A DNA stretch of 64,000 nucleotides, taken from NCBI RefSeq assembly GCF_947090775.1, contig NZ_OX352321.1, positions 3,100,001-3,164,000 of the forward strand, written 5' to 3'. Under the pieces are notes generated by a model. The model saw nothing but the letters and a program-made list of their open reading frames with translations, was not told where the DNA came from and did not search any database. This DNA comes from Pseudarthrobacter sp. MM222 (GTDB lineage Bacteria; Actinomycetota; Actinomycetes; Actinomycetales; Micrococcaceae). This document shows, piece after piece, positions 36,495 to 45,599 of this stretch. The stretch's first letter is position 1. Every line of letters starts with the position of its first letter. The position numbers and the translations under genes are program-made.

Positions 36495-37382
36495 CTATTC
36501 AGCCGGCCGCTCGGGCCCGCGTGCGCGCCCGCTGTTGTTCTCACCGTTGCCGTTGACCGGACCGCCGCCGTTCGGGTTACGGTGCCGCGCCGCCCCTTCC
36601 ACCACCAGCTCCACCGCGAGCGCCGGATCATCCACGACGTGGATCAGGTCAAGATCCTCCTCCGACACCATGCCCTCGGCGACCAGGGTGCTCTCGATCC
36701 ACTCCACCAACGGGCTCCAGAACGCGGTACCGACGAGCACGATCGGGAACGAGGTCACCTTGCGGGTCTGGACCAGGACCATGGCCTCGAAGAGCTCGTC
36801 GAGGGTCCCCAGGCCGCCCGGCAGCACAATGAAGCCCTGGGCGTACTTCACGAACATAGTTTTGCGGGCAAAGAAATAACGGAAGTTGATGCCCAGGTCA
36901 ACCCACTGGTTCATGCCCTGTTCAAAGGGCAGCTCGATGCCGAGGCCCACCGACACACCGTTCCCCTGCACGGCACCCTTGTTCGCGGCCTCCATGGATC
37001 CCGGTCCGCCGCCGGTGATCACGGCAAGGCCCGCTTCCGCCAGCTTCCGGCCCACCTCGACGCCAAGCTCGTAATACGCGCTGCCCGGGACGGTCCGGGC
37101 CGAACCGAAGACGCTGACGGCGGAGCCAAGGTCCGCCAGGGCGCCGAACCCCTCGACGAATTCACTCTGAATCCGCAGCACGCGCCACGGGTCGGTGTGC
37201 ACGAACTGCCCGGGGCCCTTGGTGTCGAGCAGAGTCTGATCGGACATCGTGACCTTGGCCTGCTTGCGCCGCAGCTCCAGCGGGCCTTTGTGTCGGATGC
37301 CGTTGGCCGGCGCGTCACGCCTTTCGGGCGGGCGCTTTCCGCTGGGGTCTTGGCCTGGGCTCTGCTTCGGATCGGTACTCAT
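36495..37382 (-). CDS. LOG-family protein (TIGR00730, possible cytokinin riboside 5'-phosphate phosphoribohydrolase)
   Basis: A Rossmann-fold protein of 295 residues with the LOG motifs VITGGGPGSMEAANKGA and FIVLPGGLGTLDELFEAM (PGGxGTxxE). LOG enzymes hydrolyse nucleotide 5'-monophosphates; the natural substrate here is not known. The first 45 and last 30 residues are low complexity. I use the ATG at 37382; a GTG two codons upstream is also possible. The same gene lies near dapE/dapD in mycobacteria (Rv1205). Confidence 0.87.
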   Translation of the reverse strand: MSTDPKQSPGQDPSGKRPPERRDAPANGIRHKGPLELRRKQAKVTMSDQTLLDTKGPGQFVHTDPWRVLRIQSEFVEGFGALADLGSAVSVFGSARTVPGSAYYELGVEVGRKLAEAGLAVITGGGPGSMEAANKGAVQGNGVSVGLGIELPFEQGMNQWVDLGINFRYFFARKTMFVKYAQGFIVLPGGLGTLDELFEAMVLVQTRKVTSFPIVLVGTAFWSPLVEWIESTLVAEGMVSEEDLDLIHVVDDPALAVELVVEGAARHRNPNGGGPVNGNGENNSGRARGPERPAE

Positions 37383-37552
37383 GCCCACAGGTTAGCCGGA
37401 ATTCCTTGCGTTCCCCTGTAGTGCCGGCCGGCCCGGCGGACCGCGCAGTCCCGGAAAGGGGCCCGGCGCGGGGACTCTGACCTGCAGGTATCTCTTGAAT
37501 CACGATCTGCACGAACTAGGAGTGATTGCGGTCATAATGCTGTGATGTTCGC

Positions 37553-37558
37553 TAGATT
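37553..37558 (+). promoter_or_regulatory. -10-like hexamer (TAGATT) for the leaderless glutamate ABC operon
   Basis: TAGATT ends six bases before the gluA ATG, and no ribosome binding site is present, suggesting a leaderless transcript for the first gene of the operon. Confidence 0.45.
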
Positions 37559-37564
37559 CTTCTT

Positions 37565-38320
37565 ATGACTACTCAAGTGCCCGGCGACGCGCTCGTCTCC
37601 CTGAATGCCGTGAACAAGCACTACGGCCAGTTGCACGTCCTGAAGGACATCAACCTGCACGTCCGCAAGGGCGAGGTTGTTGTCGTCATCGGGCCGTCCG
37701 GGTCCGGGAAATCGACGCTCTGCCGAGCCATCAACCGGCTCGAGACCATCGACGACGGCGTGATCCAGATCGACGGCAAGGTGCTGCCCGAAGAAGGCAA
37801 GGAGCTGGCCAAGTTGCGGGCCGACGTCGGTATGGTCTTCCAGTCTTTCAACCTCTTCGCGCACAAGACCATCCTTGAGAACGTCACTCTCGGGCCCATC
37901 AAGGTCAAGGGAATGTCGAAGACCGAGGCGGACAAGGAAGCCATGGCACTGCTGGAGCGGGTCGGCGTGGGCCATCAGGCCCCCAAGCTGCCCGCCCAGC
38001 TGTCCGGCGGCCAGCAGCAGCGTGTCGCCATTGCCCGCGCCCTTGCCATGAAACCGAAGGTCATGCTCTTCGATGAGCCCACGTCCGCGCTGGACCCGGA
38101 AATGATCAACGAGGTCCTGGACGTCATGATCCAACTGGCCAAGGAGGGCATGACCATGATCGTGGTCACCCACGAGATGGGCTTTGCCCGGAAGGCCGCG
38201 GACCGGGTGGTCTTCATGGCCGACGGCCAGATCGTCGAGGACGCGAAGCCCGAGGAGTTCTTCACCAACCCCCAGAGCAGCCGGGCCAAGGATTTCCTGT
38301 CCAAGCTCCTGACTCACTGA
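37565..38320 (+). CDS. gluA: Glutamate-type ABC transporter ATPase
   Basis: A 251-residue ATPase of the polar amino acid class. Motifs: [19 protein letters not shown] (Walker A), the Q loop [18 protein letters not shown], the signature [20 protein letters not shown], Walker [16 protein letters not shown] and H loop [16 protein letters not shown]. It energises uptake by the two permeases that follow and a binding protein. First gene of a four-gene operon. Confidence 0.93.
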   Translation: MTTQVPGDALVSLNAVNKHYGQLHVLKDINLHVRKGEVVVVIGPSGSGKSTLCRAINRLETIDDGVIQIDGKVLPEEGKELAKLRADVGMVFQSFNLFAHKTILENVTLGPIKVKGMSKTEADKEAMALLERVGVGHQAPKLPAQLSGGQQQRVAIARALAMKPKVMLFDEPTSALDPEMINEVLDVMIQLAKEGMTMIVVTHEMGFARKAADRVVFMADGQIVEDAKPEEFFTNPQSSRAKDFLSKLLTH

Positions 38321-38382
38321 CCTGACACCCTCAGAGTTCGCACCCAGGCCGTCACAGGCGGCCGCCCAATGAAAGGAATGTC

Positions 38383-39270
38383 ATGAAGGCATTTTTGACC
38401 CGGAGGAAATCCCTCCTGGTAGCAGCATCCGCAGCCCTGGCGCTGACCCTCAGCGCATGTGGCGGCAGCGGTACCGGCACCACCAGCAACCCCACCGTTG
38501 CCGAGAAGCCGACGTTCGCTGCTGGAAGCACCATGGCGAAACTCTCCTCCGCAGGAACCATCAAGATCGGCACCAAGTACGACCAGCCGCTGTTCGGCCA
38601 GGTGGGCCTGGACGGAAAGCCGGTTGGCTTCGACGTCGAGATGGGCAAGCTCATCGCCGCCAAGCTCGGAATTGCCGCCGACAAGATCGAATGGTCCGAG
38701 ACCGTTTCGGCCAACCGCGAACCGTTCATTGAGCAGGGCAAGGTTGACCTGGTCATCGCCACGTACACCATCAACGACAAGCGCAAGCAGGTTGTCAGCT
38801 TCGCCGGCCCGTACTACGAGGCAGGCCAGGCACTGATGGTCAACAAGGACAACACCGCGATCACCAAGCCCGAGGACGTCAAGGGAAAGAAGGTCTGCTC
38901 CGTCACCGGCTCCACCCCGGCCGCCACGATCGTGGAGAAGTACGGAGCAGAGCTCGTTCCGGCCGCCACCTACTCGGCCTGCCTCGAACCGCTCCGCAAC
39001 AAGCAGGTTGAGGCCATCACCACGGACAACGTGATCCTGGCCGGATTTGTCGACAAGGAACCGGACGCCTTCAAGCTGGCTTCGGACGAAACCTTCACCA
39101 AGGAGCCCTACGGCATCGGCCTGAAGAAGGACGACACCGCGTTCCGTAACTGGATCAACGACCAGCTCGAAGAATTCGCCAAGGACGGGTCCTACAAGAA
39201 GGCCTGGGAAGCTACCGCCGGCGCTGTCATCAAGACCGCCCCGGAACTCCCTGCCATCAACCGCTACTAA
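38383..39270 (+). CDS. gluB: Glutamate-binding lipoprotein of the ABC transporter
   Basis: A 295-residue solute-binding protein. A lipoprotein signal peptide ends in the lipobox LTLSAC with the cysteine at residue 26. The SBP_bac_3 core follows: GTIKIGTKYDQPLFGQVGLDG, VGFDVEMGKLIAAKLGI and VVSFAGPYYEAGQALMVNK. The GTKxDQPLFG segment is characteristic of actinobacterial GluB proteins, so glutamate is the likely ligand. AAAGGAA precedes the ATG. Confidence 0.92.
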   Translation: MKAFLTRRKSLLVAASAALALTLSACGGSGTGTTSNPTVAEKPTFAAGSTMAKLSSAGTIKIGTKYDQPLFGQVGLDGKPVGFDVEMGKLIAAKLGIAADKIEWSETVSANREPFIEQGKVDLVIATYTINDKRKQVVSFAGPYYEAGQALMVNKDNTAITKPEDVKGKKVCSVTGSTPAATIVEKYGAELVPAATYSACLEPLRNKQVEAITTDNVILAGFVDKEPDAFKLASDETFTKEPYGIGLKKDDTAFRNWINDQLEEFAKDGSYKKAWEATAGAVIKTAPELPAINRY

Positions 39271-39361
39271 GTAACGCAAGGCGGTTGCCGGAGTCCGCGC
39301 GGCTCCGGCAACCGCCGCTCCCCTTTACGCTCCAGTCCACGACACCCAGCCGAAGGATCCT

Positions 39362-40012
39362 ATGGACGCCGTCATCGAAAGCCTGCCACTCTACTGGAAC
39401 GGCTTTCTCCGAACCCTTTTCCTGTCTGCCGTGTCCGGAGTGATCGCCCTGATGCTGGGGACATTGCTCGCCGCCGCCAGGGTCTCTCCCGTTGCAGCCC
39501 TCCGCGGCTTCAGCATGACCTACGTCGAAATCCTGAGGAACACGCCGCTTACCATTGCCTTCTTCTTTGCGGCGATCGTGCTGCCCCGCCTCGGGGTGAA
39601 GTTCGAGCAGTTCGAGGTTGCAGCCATCATCGCATTGAGCGCGTACACCGCAGCCTTCATCGCCGAAGCCGTCCGTTCCGGCGTCAACAGCGTCCCGGTG
39701 GGCCAGGCCGAAGCCGCCCGCAGCATCGGGATGAAGTTCAGCCAGGTACTGTCGCTGATCATCCTCCCGCAGGCCCTTCGGACCGTCATTCCGCCCCTGA
39801 TCAACATCCTGATTGCCCTCGTCAAGAACTCCTCGGTTGCCGGCGCCTTCTTCGTCCTTGAGCTGTTCGGCTACGGCCGGCAGCTCGCCAACGCCAACGG
39901 CGACCAGGTCATGGCAGTCCTGCTGGGCGTTGCCTTCTTCTACCTGCTGATCACCGTCCCGCTCGGCATCCTGGCCAGCACAGTCGAACGAAAGGTGGCG
40001 ATCGCCCGATGA
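39362..40012 (+). CDS. gluC: Glutamate ABC transporter permease
   Basis: A 216-residue polar amino acid permease with about five membrane segments. It has YWNGFLRTLFLSAVSGVIAL at the start and the EAA loop SVPVGQAEAARSIGMKFSQV (EAA-like, before LSLIILPQALRTVIPPLINI). GAAGGAT lies before the ATG. Its stop overlaps the gluD start at ATGA. Confidence 0.92.
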   Translation: MDAVIESLPLYWNGFLRTLFLSAVSGVIALMLGTLLAAARVSPVAALRGFSMTYVEILRNTPLTIAFFFAAIVLPRLGVKFEQFEVAAIIALSAYTAAFIAEAVRSGVNSVPVGQAEAARSIGMKFSQVLSLIILPQALRTVIPPLINILIALVKNSSVAGAFFVLELFGYGRQLANANGDQVMAVLLGVAFFYLLITVPLGILASTVERKVAIAR

Positions 40013-40851
40013 GCTCAGTCCTCTACGACGTCCCGGGTCCCAAGGCCCGCCGGGTTTCCCTGATCGGGTCCGTGGTTGGCTCCCTGCTCATCGCAGGCCT
40101 GCTGGCGTGGATCATCAGCACGCTGGCCCAGCAAGGCATCTTCGAAGGACGCCGCTGGGCCATCTTCACCCGCGCGGATGTCTGGTCCCTGATCGGCAAC
40201 GGCATCGGCGCCACCCTCAGTGCCGCCGCCGTCGCGGCCGTCATCGCCTTCCCCCTGGGCCTGCTGCTCTGCCTCCTGCGGATCTCCGATGTGCCCGCCA
40301 TCCGCATTCCCATTCGGGTCGTGCTGGAGTTCCTGCGCGGCATGCCGGTTGTCCTGATGATGCTCTTCGTCCTGCTGGTCTTCGGCACCAACCAGTTCCT
40401 CGCCGTAGTGGCCGGCCTGGTCCTGTACAACGCCGCCGTGTTCGCCGAAATCATCCGCGCGGGCATCCAGTCGCTGCCCAAGGGCCAGCGCGAAGCGGGC
40501 CTGACGATCGGCCTGACCAGCTTTCAGTCCCGCATGATCATCGAACTTCCCCAGGCTGTCCGCCGGATGATGCCCTCCCTGGTGGCCCAGCTCGTGGTCC
40601 TCCTGAAGGACACCTCGCTCGGCTACATCGTTGCCTACGGTGAGCTGCTCCGGGCGGTGCAGGTCATGGCCGACTTCCTGGGCACCCAGTATTTGTTCCC
40701 GATCTTCTTCGTGGCGGCCGCCATCTACATTGCGATTAACCTCTGCGTTTCCCGCATTGCCGTGTGGATCGAGCGCCGGGGATCCAAGAAGGCCGCCGGC
40801 GGCGTGGCCAAGGCCGAACCTGCGGTGGAAGCCGCCGCAGCGAAACCCTGA
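40009..40851 (+). CDS. gluD: Glutamate ABC transporter permease
   Basis: A 280-residue second permease. The EAA loop is SLPKGQREAGLTIGLTSFQS, followed by MIIELPQAVRRMMPSLVAQL. The protein ends in an Ala/Glu/Lys-rich tail of about 30 residues. It is coupled to gluC by the ATGA overlap and ends just before a strong terminator. Confidence 0.92.
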   Translation: MSSVLYDVPGPKARRVSLIGSVVGSLLIAGLLAWIISTLAQQGIFEGRRWAIFTRADVWSLIGNGIGATLSAAAVAAVIAFPLGLLLCLLRISDVPAIRIPIRVVLEFLRGMPVVLMMLFVLLVFGTNQFLAVVAGLVLYNAAVFAEIIRAGIQSLPKGQREAGLTIGLTSFQSRMIIELPQAVRRMMPSLVAQLVVLLKDTSLGYIVAYGELLRAVQVMADFLGTQYLFPIFFVAAAIYIAINLCVSRIAVWIERRGSKKAAGGVAKAEPAVEAAAAKP

Positions 40852-40876
40852 CCTCGGCGACGCAGCCCTGAACGGG

Positions 40877-40915
40877 GAATGGCCCGGATCCACCAGGATC
40901 CGGGCCATTCTTTTT
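40877..40915 (+). terminator. Rho-independent terminator of the glutamate ABC operon
   Basis: GAATGGCCCGGATCC, loop ACCA, GGATCCGGGCCATTC (perfect 15-bp stem), then TTTTT. It is 26 bases after the gluD stop and also faces the convergent dapE end. Confidence 0.95.
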
Positions 40916-40921
40916 GGCCGG

Positions 40922-42073
40922 CTAGGCCGACAGCCAGCTCCGCAGCGCGCGCAGGCATTCGCGTACGGCGTCCGCCTCCACGTGCTCATTGTCCTTGTGG
41001 GCCAGCAGCGGGTCCCCGGGGCCGAAGTTCACCGCGGGGATGCCCAGTTCGCTGAAGCGGGCGACGTCGGTCCAGCCGTATTTCGGCTTGGGTTCGGCCC
41101 CCACGGCGGCCACAAAGGACGCGGCGGCGGGGTGCTTCAAACCCGGACGCGCACCGGCGGCGCTGTCGGTGCGGACGACGTCGAACCCTTCGAGCAGTTC
41201 CCGCACATGCTTTTCCGCGTCATCCGGGGTTTTGTCCGGGGCGAACCGGTAGTTGATTTCGACGACGCAGCGGTCCGGAATGACGTTGCCCGCGGTTCCG
41301 CCGTTGATCTTCACCGCGTTGAGGCTTTCCCGGTAGTCGAGCCCGTCCACGTTGATGGTCCGCGGCTCGTAGGCGGCCAACCGGGCCAGGATCGGTGCGG
41401 CGGCGTGGATCGCGTTGCTGCCCATCCAGGCGCGGGCGGAGTGGGCCGCTTCCCCGCGGGTGCTCGCCTCGAAGCGGCTGGTGCCGTTGCAGCCGCCCTC
41501 CACCGTTCCATCGGTGGGCTCAAGCAGGATTGCAAAGTCCCCGCCCAGCAGGCCGCCGTGGTTCCGGACCAGCCGGCCGAGTCCGCTCTTGACTGCCTCG
41601 ACTTCCTCGTGGTCGTAGAAGACGAAGGTGACGTCCCTGGCGGGTTCCGCGCCGCCGTCGAACAGGCTCGCGGCGAGGGCAAGCTGCACCGCGACGCCGC
41701 CCTTCATGTCGGTGGCGCCCCGGCCGTAGAGGACGCCCTCGCCGGGGGCGCCCGAGGGCCAGTAGGACGGCACGGTGCCGAGGGACCCCTCGGTGGTCGG
41801 CAGCGGAACGGTGTCAAGGTGCCCGGCCAGGATCACGCGCTCGGCGCGGCCGAGGTTGGTCCGGGCGATGATGGAGTCGCCGTCCCGCACCAGCTCCAGC
41901 TGCGGAAGGGCACGGAGGGCATGCTCCACGGCGTCCGCCAGCACCGTTTCGTTGCCGGACACGCTGTCGATGTCCAGCAATGCCGCGGTGAGCAGCGCGA
42001 CGTCCTGACGGAGGTCAAGGCGGACGGGGGTGTGGGGGCGGGCGGCGGGGGCAGTGGATTCCTGGGCAGTCAC
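40922..42073 (-). CDS. dapE: Succinyl-diaminopimelate desuccinylase
   Basis: Hydrolyses N-succinyl-LL-2,6-diaminopimelate to LL-DAP and succinate in lysine and peptidoglycan synthesis. M20 zinc ligands and catalytic residues are visible in ILAGHLDTVPLP, GRGATDMKGGVAVQL, FVFYDHEEVEAVKSG, and the closing LLAHKDNEHVEADAV. Length is 383 residues, starting from a GTG at 42073. It diverges from dapD, whose product feeds the same branch, with 132 bases between. Confidence 0.94.
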   Translation of the reverse strand: MTAQESTAPAARPHTPVRLDLRQDVALLTAALLDIDSVSGNETVLADAVEHALRALPQLELVRDGDSIIARTNLGRAERVILAGHLDTVPLPTTEGSLGTVPSYWPSGAPGEGVLYGRGATDMKGGVAVQLALAASLFDGGAEPARDVTFVFYDHEEVEAVKSGLGRLVRNHGGLLGGDFAILLEPTDGTVEGGCNGTSRFEASTRGEAAHSARAWMGSNAIHAAAPILARLAAYEPRTINVDGLDYRESLNAVKINGGTAGNVIPDRCVVEINYRFAPDKTPDDAEKHVRELLEGFDVVRTDSAAGARPGLKHPAAASFVAAVGAEPKPKYGWTDVARFSELGIPAVNFGPGDPLLAHKDNEHVEADAVRECLRALRSWLSA

Positions 42074-42193
42074 CGTTCCACTTTATCCGCTGCCCTCCAC
42101 GCCGGCCCGTAGTGGTCAGGTTCGGCCTGCCCCCTGGCTGCCGGTCCCAGTCACCGGCGCGTCTTGAGTTTCAGCGACCGCGGGCGCCCTCTA

Positions 42194-42199
42194 TAGACT
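42194..42199 (+). promoter_or_regulatory. -10-like hexamer (TAGACT) for leaderless dapD
   Basis: TAGACT, within TATAGACT, ends six bases before the dapD ATG, with no convincing ribosome binding site. Confidence 0.5.
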
Positions 42200-42205
42200 T
42201 GGGAC

Positions 42206-43216
42206 ATGACTGAGACCGCTTCTTCTGCTGTGCCCGCCGACGTCCGTTCCGCCTATGGCTACGGTGTCGCCACCGTTTCCACCCGCAACGGTGAAGCCAC
42301 CGTGCTGGATGTGTGGTTTCCGGCGCCGGCCCTTGGCGTCGCGGCGGAGCGACTCCGCGACGTCGCCAACGCGGACCAGAGCCTGAGCGACATCGCGGCC
42401 AACGGCAGCGATCCGGACCGCGGCACCGAGCAGCAGCTTGTCTTCGTGCAGATCCACCTCGACGCGGCTCCGGCGGACACGGCAGACGCCTATTTGCGCC
42501 TTCACCTGCTTTCCCACCGGCTCGTCCAGCCGAACAGCATTAATCTTGACGGCATCTTCGGCAAACTCCCCAACGTGGTGTGGACCAACTTCGGCCCGGC
42601 CGCCGTGGAGGACTTCGAGTTGACCCGTGCCCGCCTGCGCAAGCGCGGTGCCGTGACGGTGTACGGCGTGGACAAATTCCCGCGGATGGTCGACTACGTC
42701 ATTCCCTCCGGCGTCCGGATTGCCGACGCGGACCGGGTCCGGCTCGGTGCCCACCTGGCCGAGGGGACCACGGTCATGCACGAGGGTTTTGTGAACTTCA
42801 ACGCCGGAACCCTGGGCACCTCCATGGTTGAAGGCCGCATCTCGGCCGGTGTGGTCACCGGTGACGGGTCCGACGTCGGCGGCGGCGCCTCGATCATGGG
42901 AACCCTCTCCGGCGGCGGCAAGGAAAAGATCTCCCTGGGCGAGCGTGTCCTGCTGGGCGCCAACTCCGGCGTGGGCATCAGCATCGGCGACGACTCCGTC
43001 GTCGAGGCCGGGCTGTATGTCACTGCCGGTACCCGGGTCCGGCTCGTCGGGTCCAAGGACGCCGACGGCGAGGATACCAGCCGGATCGTCAAGGCGGTCG
43101 AACTCTCAGGCGTCCCCAACCTGCTGTTCCGCCGCAACTCCTCCACCGGCGAAGTGGAGGTCCTCCCCCGCAAGGGCCAGACCGTCGCCCTCAACGAGGC
43201 CCTGCACGCGAACTAG
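42206..43216 (+). CDS. dapD: Tetrahydrodipicolinate N-succinyltransferase, actinobacterial form
   Basis: Uses succinyl-CoA to open the tetrahydrodipicolinate ring, first step of the succinylase branch. The 336-residue protein has an N-terminal domain with LHLLSHRLVQPNSINLDGIF and a left-handed beta-helix of hexapeptide repeats: GAHLAEGTTVMHEGFVNFNA, GTLGTSMVEGRISAGVV, GDGSDVGGGASIMGTLSGGG. Length and architecture match the actinobacterial class rather than the E. coli DapD. Divergent from dapE. Confidence 0.94.
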   Translation: MTETASSAVPADVRSAYGYGVATVSTRNGEATVLDVWFPAPALGVAAERLRDVANADQSLSDIAANGSDPDRGTEQQLVFVQIHLDAAPADTADAYLRLHLLSHRLVQPNSINLDGIFGKLPNVVWTNFGPAAVEDFELTRARLRKRGAVTVYGVDKFPRMVDYVIPSGVRIADADRVRLGAHLAEGTTVMHEGFVNFNAGTLGTSMVEGRISAGVVTGDGSDVGGGASIMGTLSGGGKEKISLGERVLLGANSGVGISIGDDSVVEAGLYVTAGTRVRLVGSKDADGEDTSRIVKAVELSGVPNLLFRRNSSTGEVEVLPRKGQTVALNEALHAN

Positions 43217-43297
43217 GGTAGAGCCGGAGGACGCAAGGCGTTCGAAGAGCCCGCAGAAGAAGTGACCGGCCCGGCAGGGGTCCAAGGGAGTAGTTTC

Positions 43298-44149
43298 GTG
43301 GCACGCAGAGGCAGTTGGCGGCGTCGGGTTGTGCTGCTGCTGACCCTTGCCATGGTCGCCGGCGCGATCTACACGGCGGTGGCGTTCCTGCAGCGGTCCG
43401 AAACCTTGGTCAGTGAACGCTGCACGGCGGTGGGATCGGGAAGTGCCGAGCTGGCCACCGACCAGGCTGCGAACGCCGCGCTGATCTCCGCCGTCGCCGT
43501 CCGCCGGGGGCTCCCGGCCCGGGCCGCCAGCATCGCGCTGGCCACGGCCATGCAGGAATCCAAGCTGCGGAACATCGGCCACGGGGACCAGGCCGGCCCG
43601 GACTCCAGGGGGCTGTTCCAGCAGCGCCCCTCGCAGGGGTGGGGCACCACGGAGCAGGTGATGGATCCCGTGTACGCCAGCAACGCCTTCTACAACGCCC
43701 TCGTGAAAGTCTCCGGCTACCAGTCGCTGGAGATTACCGACGCCGCGCAGCGGGTGCAGCGCTCCGCGTTTCCCGGAGCGTACGCCCAGCACGAGGTGAT
43801 GGCCCGCGCCTTCGCGTCCGCGTTGACCGGGCAGACCGCCGGCGGCCTGGACTGCACGTTGCGTGCACCCGCAGCCGCCGGTGACCCGGCCGCGGTACAG
43901 GAACGCCTGTCCGACTCCTTCGGCGATGTGCCGGCCTCCGCCGGGGGACGTTCCCTGCGGATCGAGGCCGAGGGACCGCTGGCCTGGGCGGTGGCGCACT
44001 GGGCAGTCTCCAACGCCAAGGCGCTCTCCATCACGGAGGTCAGTACAGACGGACGGAGCTGGACCCGGACGGCCCACGATGGATGGCAGGCCTCGGACGC
44101 GCCCGCGGGGCAGGTCGGGATCACCGTCGCGGAGGCTCCGCAGAAGTAG
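43298..44149 (+). CDS. Membrane-anchored lysozyme/transglycosylase-fold protein, unknown function
   Basis: A 283-residue protein with a basic N-terminus and one membrane segment (VVLLLTLAMVAGAIYTAVAF). Residues about 50-130 resemble a lytic transglycosylase-like fold: ISAVAVRRGLPARAASIALA, then a possible catalytic glutamate in TAMQESKLRNIGHGD, and DSRGLFQQRPSQGWGTTEQV. I infer a cell-wall role only from that fold. I chose the GTG at 43298 because AAGGGAG lies seven bases upstream; the GTG at 43262 lacks one. It is 81 bases after dapD on the same strand. Confidence 0.65.
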   Translation: MARRGSWRRRVVLLLTLAMVAGAIYTAVAFLQRSETLVSERCTAVGSGSAELATDQAANAALISAVAVRRGLPARAASIALATAMQESKLRNIGHGDQAGPDSRGLFQQRPSQGWGTTEQVMDPVYASNAFYNALVKVSGYQSLEITDAAQRVQRSAFPGAYAQHEVMARAFASALTGQTAGGLDCTLRAPAAAGDPAAVQERLSDSFGDVPASAGGRSLRIEAEGPLAWAVAHWAVSNAKALSITEVSTDGRSWTRTAHDGWQASDAPAGQVGITVAEAPQK

Positions 44150-44173
44150 CCGGCCGCTGGTGCCGGGGCGACC

Positions 44174-44785
44174 TCAGGCCAGCAGGTCGACGACGGGCTG
44201 GACGTAGCTGCGAAACAGGTCCTGATCGGACAGCAGGTCGCGGCTCATGAAGATCTTGTCCGGCTCCAGGTACCACGCCCTCTGCTCGGCCAGCGGAAGC
44301 TCGATGATGGTCAGGTCGAAGGGATTTGCGGCGCGGCCGACCTCCAGCAGCCGGTCGTCCACCATGTCGGTCAGCACCTGCACGCTGCCGCCGGCTTCCC
44401 GCTGCGCCTCGAGCGCGACATACTCACTGCGGCGTTCCCTGGCCCAGGACAACGCGGCCCCGAAGTGCGCCTGCAGCACCCGCCGCAGGGCCGGGGAATT
44501 ACTGAAGGCACGGAACCCAGGCGGCCCCAGTTCGGGGGACATATCGGGGTGCGCCTTGAGCAGCTGCTCCCACCACGCCTCCCACTCGGTCCGCAGGGCG
44601 CTGGAGCCGCCGACTTCGGCAATGAGGTGGGCGTGGTCCGAGGGGCGGATCTTTGGTGCCACGTGGCAGAGGGCGGGGTGCCCGATGCCGTCGAGACCGG
44701 CTGCGTCACGAATATACAGGGCAATGAGCATAGGACCCGAAGTGTCCATGGTGATCCGCCAGCCAGGTCCGCCGGTGTCCTGCAT
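44174..44785 (-). CDS. Hypothetical protein
   Basis: A 203-residue protein I do not recognise. It has no membrane segment or signal. It contains MLIALYIRDAAGLDG near the start, WEAWWEQLLKAHPDMSPELG in the middle and a C-terminal IIELPLAEQRAWYLEPDKIFMSRDL split by typical protein composition. GGGAGGC lies about six bases before the ATG. Converges on the preceding gene and is downstream of a TetR gene in the same direction, but 58 bases apart. Confidence 0.7.
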   Translation of the reverse strand: MQDTGGPGWRITMDTSGPMLIALYIRDAAGLDGIGHPALCHVAPKIRPSDHAHLIAEVGGSSALRTEWEAWWEQLLKAHPDMSPELGPPGFRAFSNSPALRRVLQAHFGAALSWARERRSEYVALEAQREAGGSVQVLTDMVDDRLLEVGRAANPFDLTIIELPLAEQRAWYLEPDKIFMSRDLLSDQDLFRSYVQPVVDLLA

Positions 44786-44843
44786 CCAATTGCCTCCCTT
44801 GGCAAGACGTACTATCCCAGTGTATTCCTCAAGCTAACGCAGG

Positions 44844-45497
44844 TTAATGGCGCAAAGGGCCGACGAGGCCCGCCAGATGGGCTTCCAGCACGTCCCTGCA
44901 CATCTGCGCCGTCATCCATTCGGGTTGCAGGAGCGCGTGCATGGTGAGCCCGTCCAGGGTCGCCAGCAGCCTCTCGGCTTCGGTGACGAGCCTCTGCTGG
45001 TCCGGGGCGGAGGCGTCGGGCTGTTCGGCACCGATGCCGGCACCGGGAGAAAGCTCCATCACGAGCCGGCCCATGATCGCGGCCACGGCCCGGTGGCTGC
45101 GGTCGGCCTCCGCGGCCAGGAACGGCCTCGTCCTGGCGGCATTCTTGAAAGCCATCCAGACGCACGCGTCGACGGCCCGCTCCTCATCCAGCGGCAGGAG
45201 CTCGCCCAGCAGGGTTAACACGGCTTCATGATGGTCCGCGGTGCCCGGCGGCACCTTGTCCAGCCGTTCGTCGGCTGCCGTCAGACGTTCCACCACCCGG
45301 TCCACGACAACGCCGAAGGAGTGGGCGAGCAGTTCATCGCTGCTGTTGAAGTAGTGCCGGACCGAGCCGACGGCGAGTTCCGCCTCGTCGGCGACTTCCC
45401 GGAGTGACGCCCGTTCGAGTCCGTCTGCTGCAATGATGCGGAAGACCGCTTCGACCACTTCCTGGCGCCGCAAAGCGGCGTCGACAAATTTGGGCAT
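44844..45497 (-). CDS. TetR-family transcriptional regulator (BetI-like)
   Basis: A 217-residue regulator with an N-terminal helix-turn-helix: RIIAADGLERASLREVADEA, ELAVGSVRHYFNSSDELLAH. The C-terminal domain is a BetI-like TetR_C with VDACVWMAFKNAARTRPFL. The target is not shown. It lies divergent from galE with 102 bases between, and ahead of the hypothetical gene on the same strand; either could be regulated. Confidence 0.85.
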   Translation of the reverse strand: MPKFVDAALRRQEVVEAVFRIIAADGLERASLREVADEAELAVGSVRHYFNSSDELLAHSFGVVVDRVVERLTAADERLDKVPPGTADHHEAVLTLLGELLPLDEERAVDACVWMAFKNAARTRPFLAAEADRSHRAVAAIMGRLVMELSPGAGIGAEQPDASAPDQQRLVTEAERLLATLDGLTMHALLQPEWMTAQMCRDVLEAHLAGLVGPLRH

Positions 45498-45586
45498 TAG
45501 TCTTTTTTAGCACGGATGTGCCCGCACGGCGGCGGGGCGCACCGTCACGACCGGGCTTGCCTCCGCGGGGCGGGCTTGTGGTGGGA

Positions 45587-45592
45587 TAGCCT
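45587..45592 (+). promoter_or_regulatory. -10-like hexamer (TAGCCT) for leaderless galE
   Basis: TAGCCT ends seven bases before the galE ATG; no ribosome binding site lies between. Confidence 0.45.
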
Positions 45593-45599
45593 AGAACGC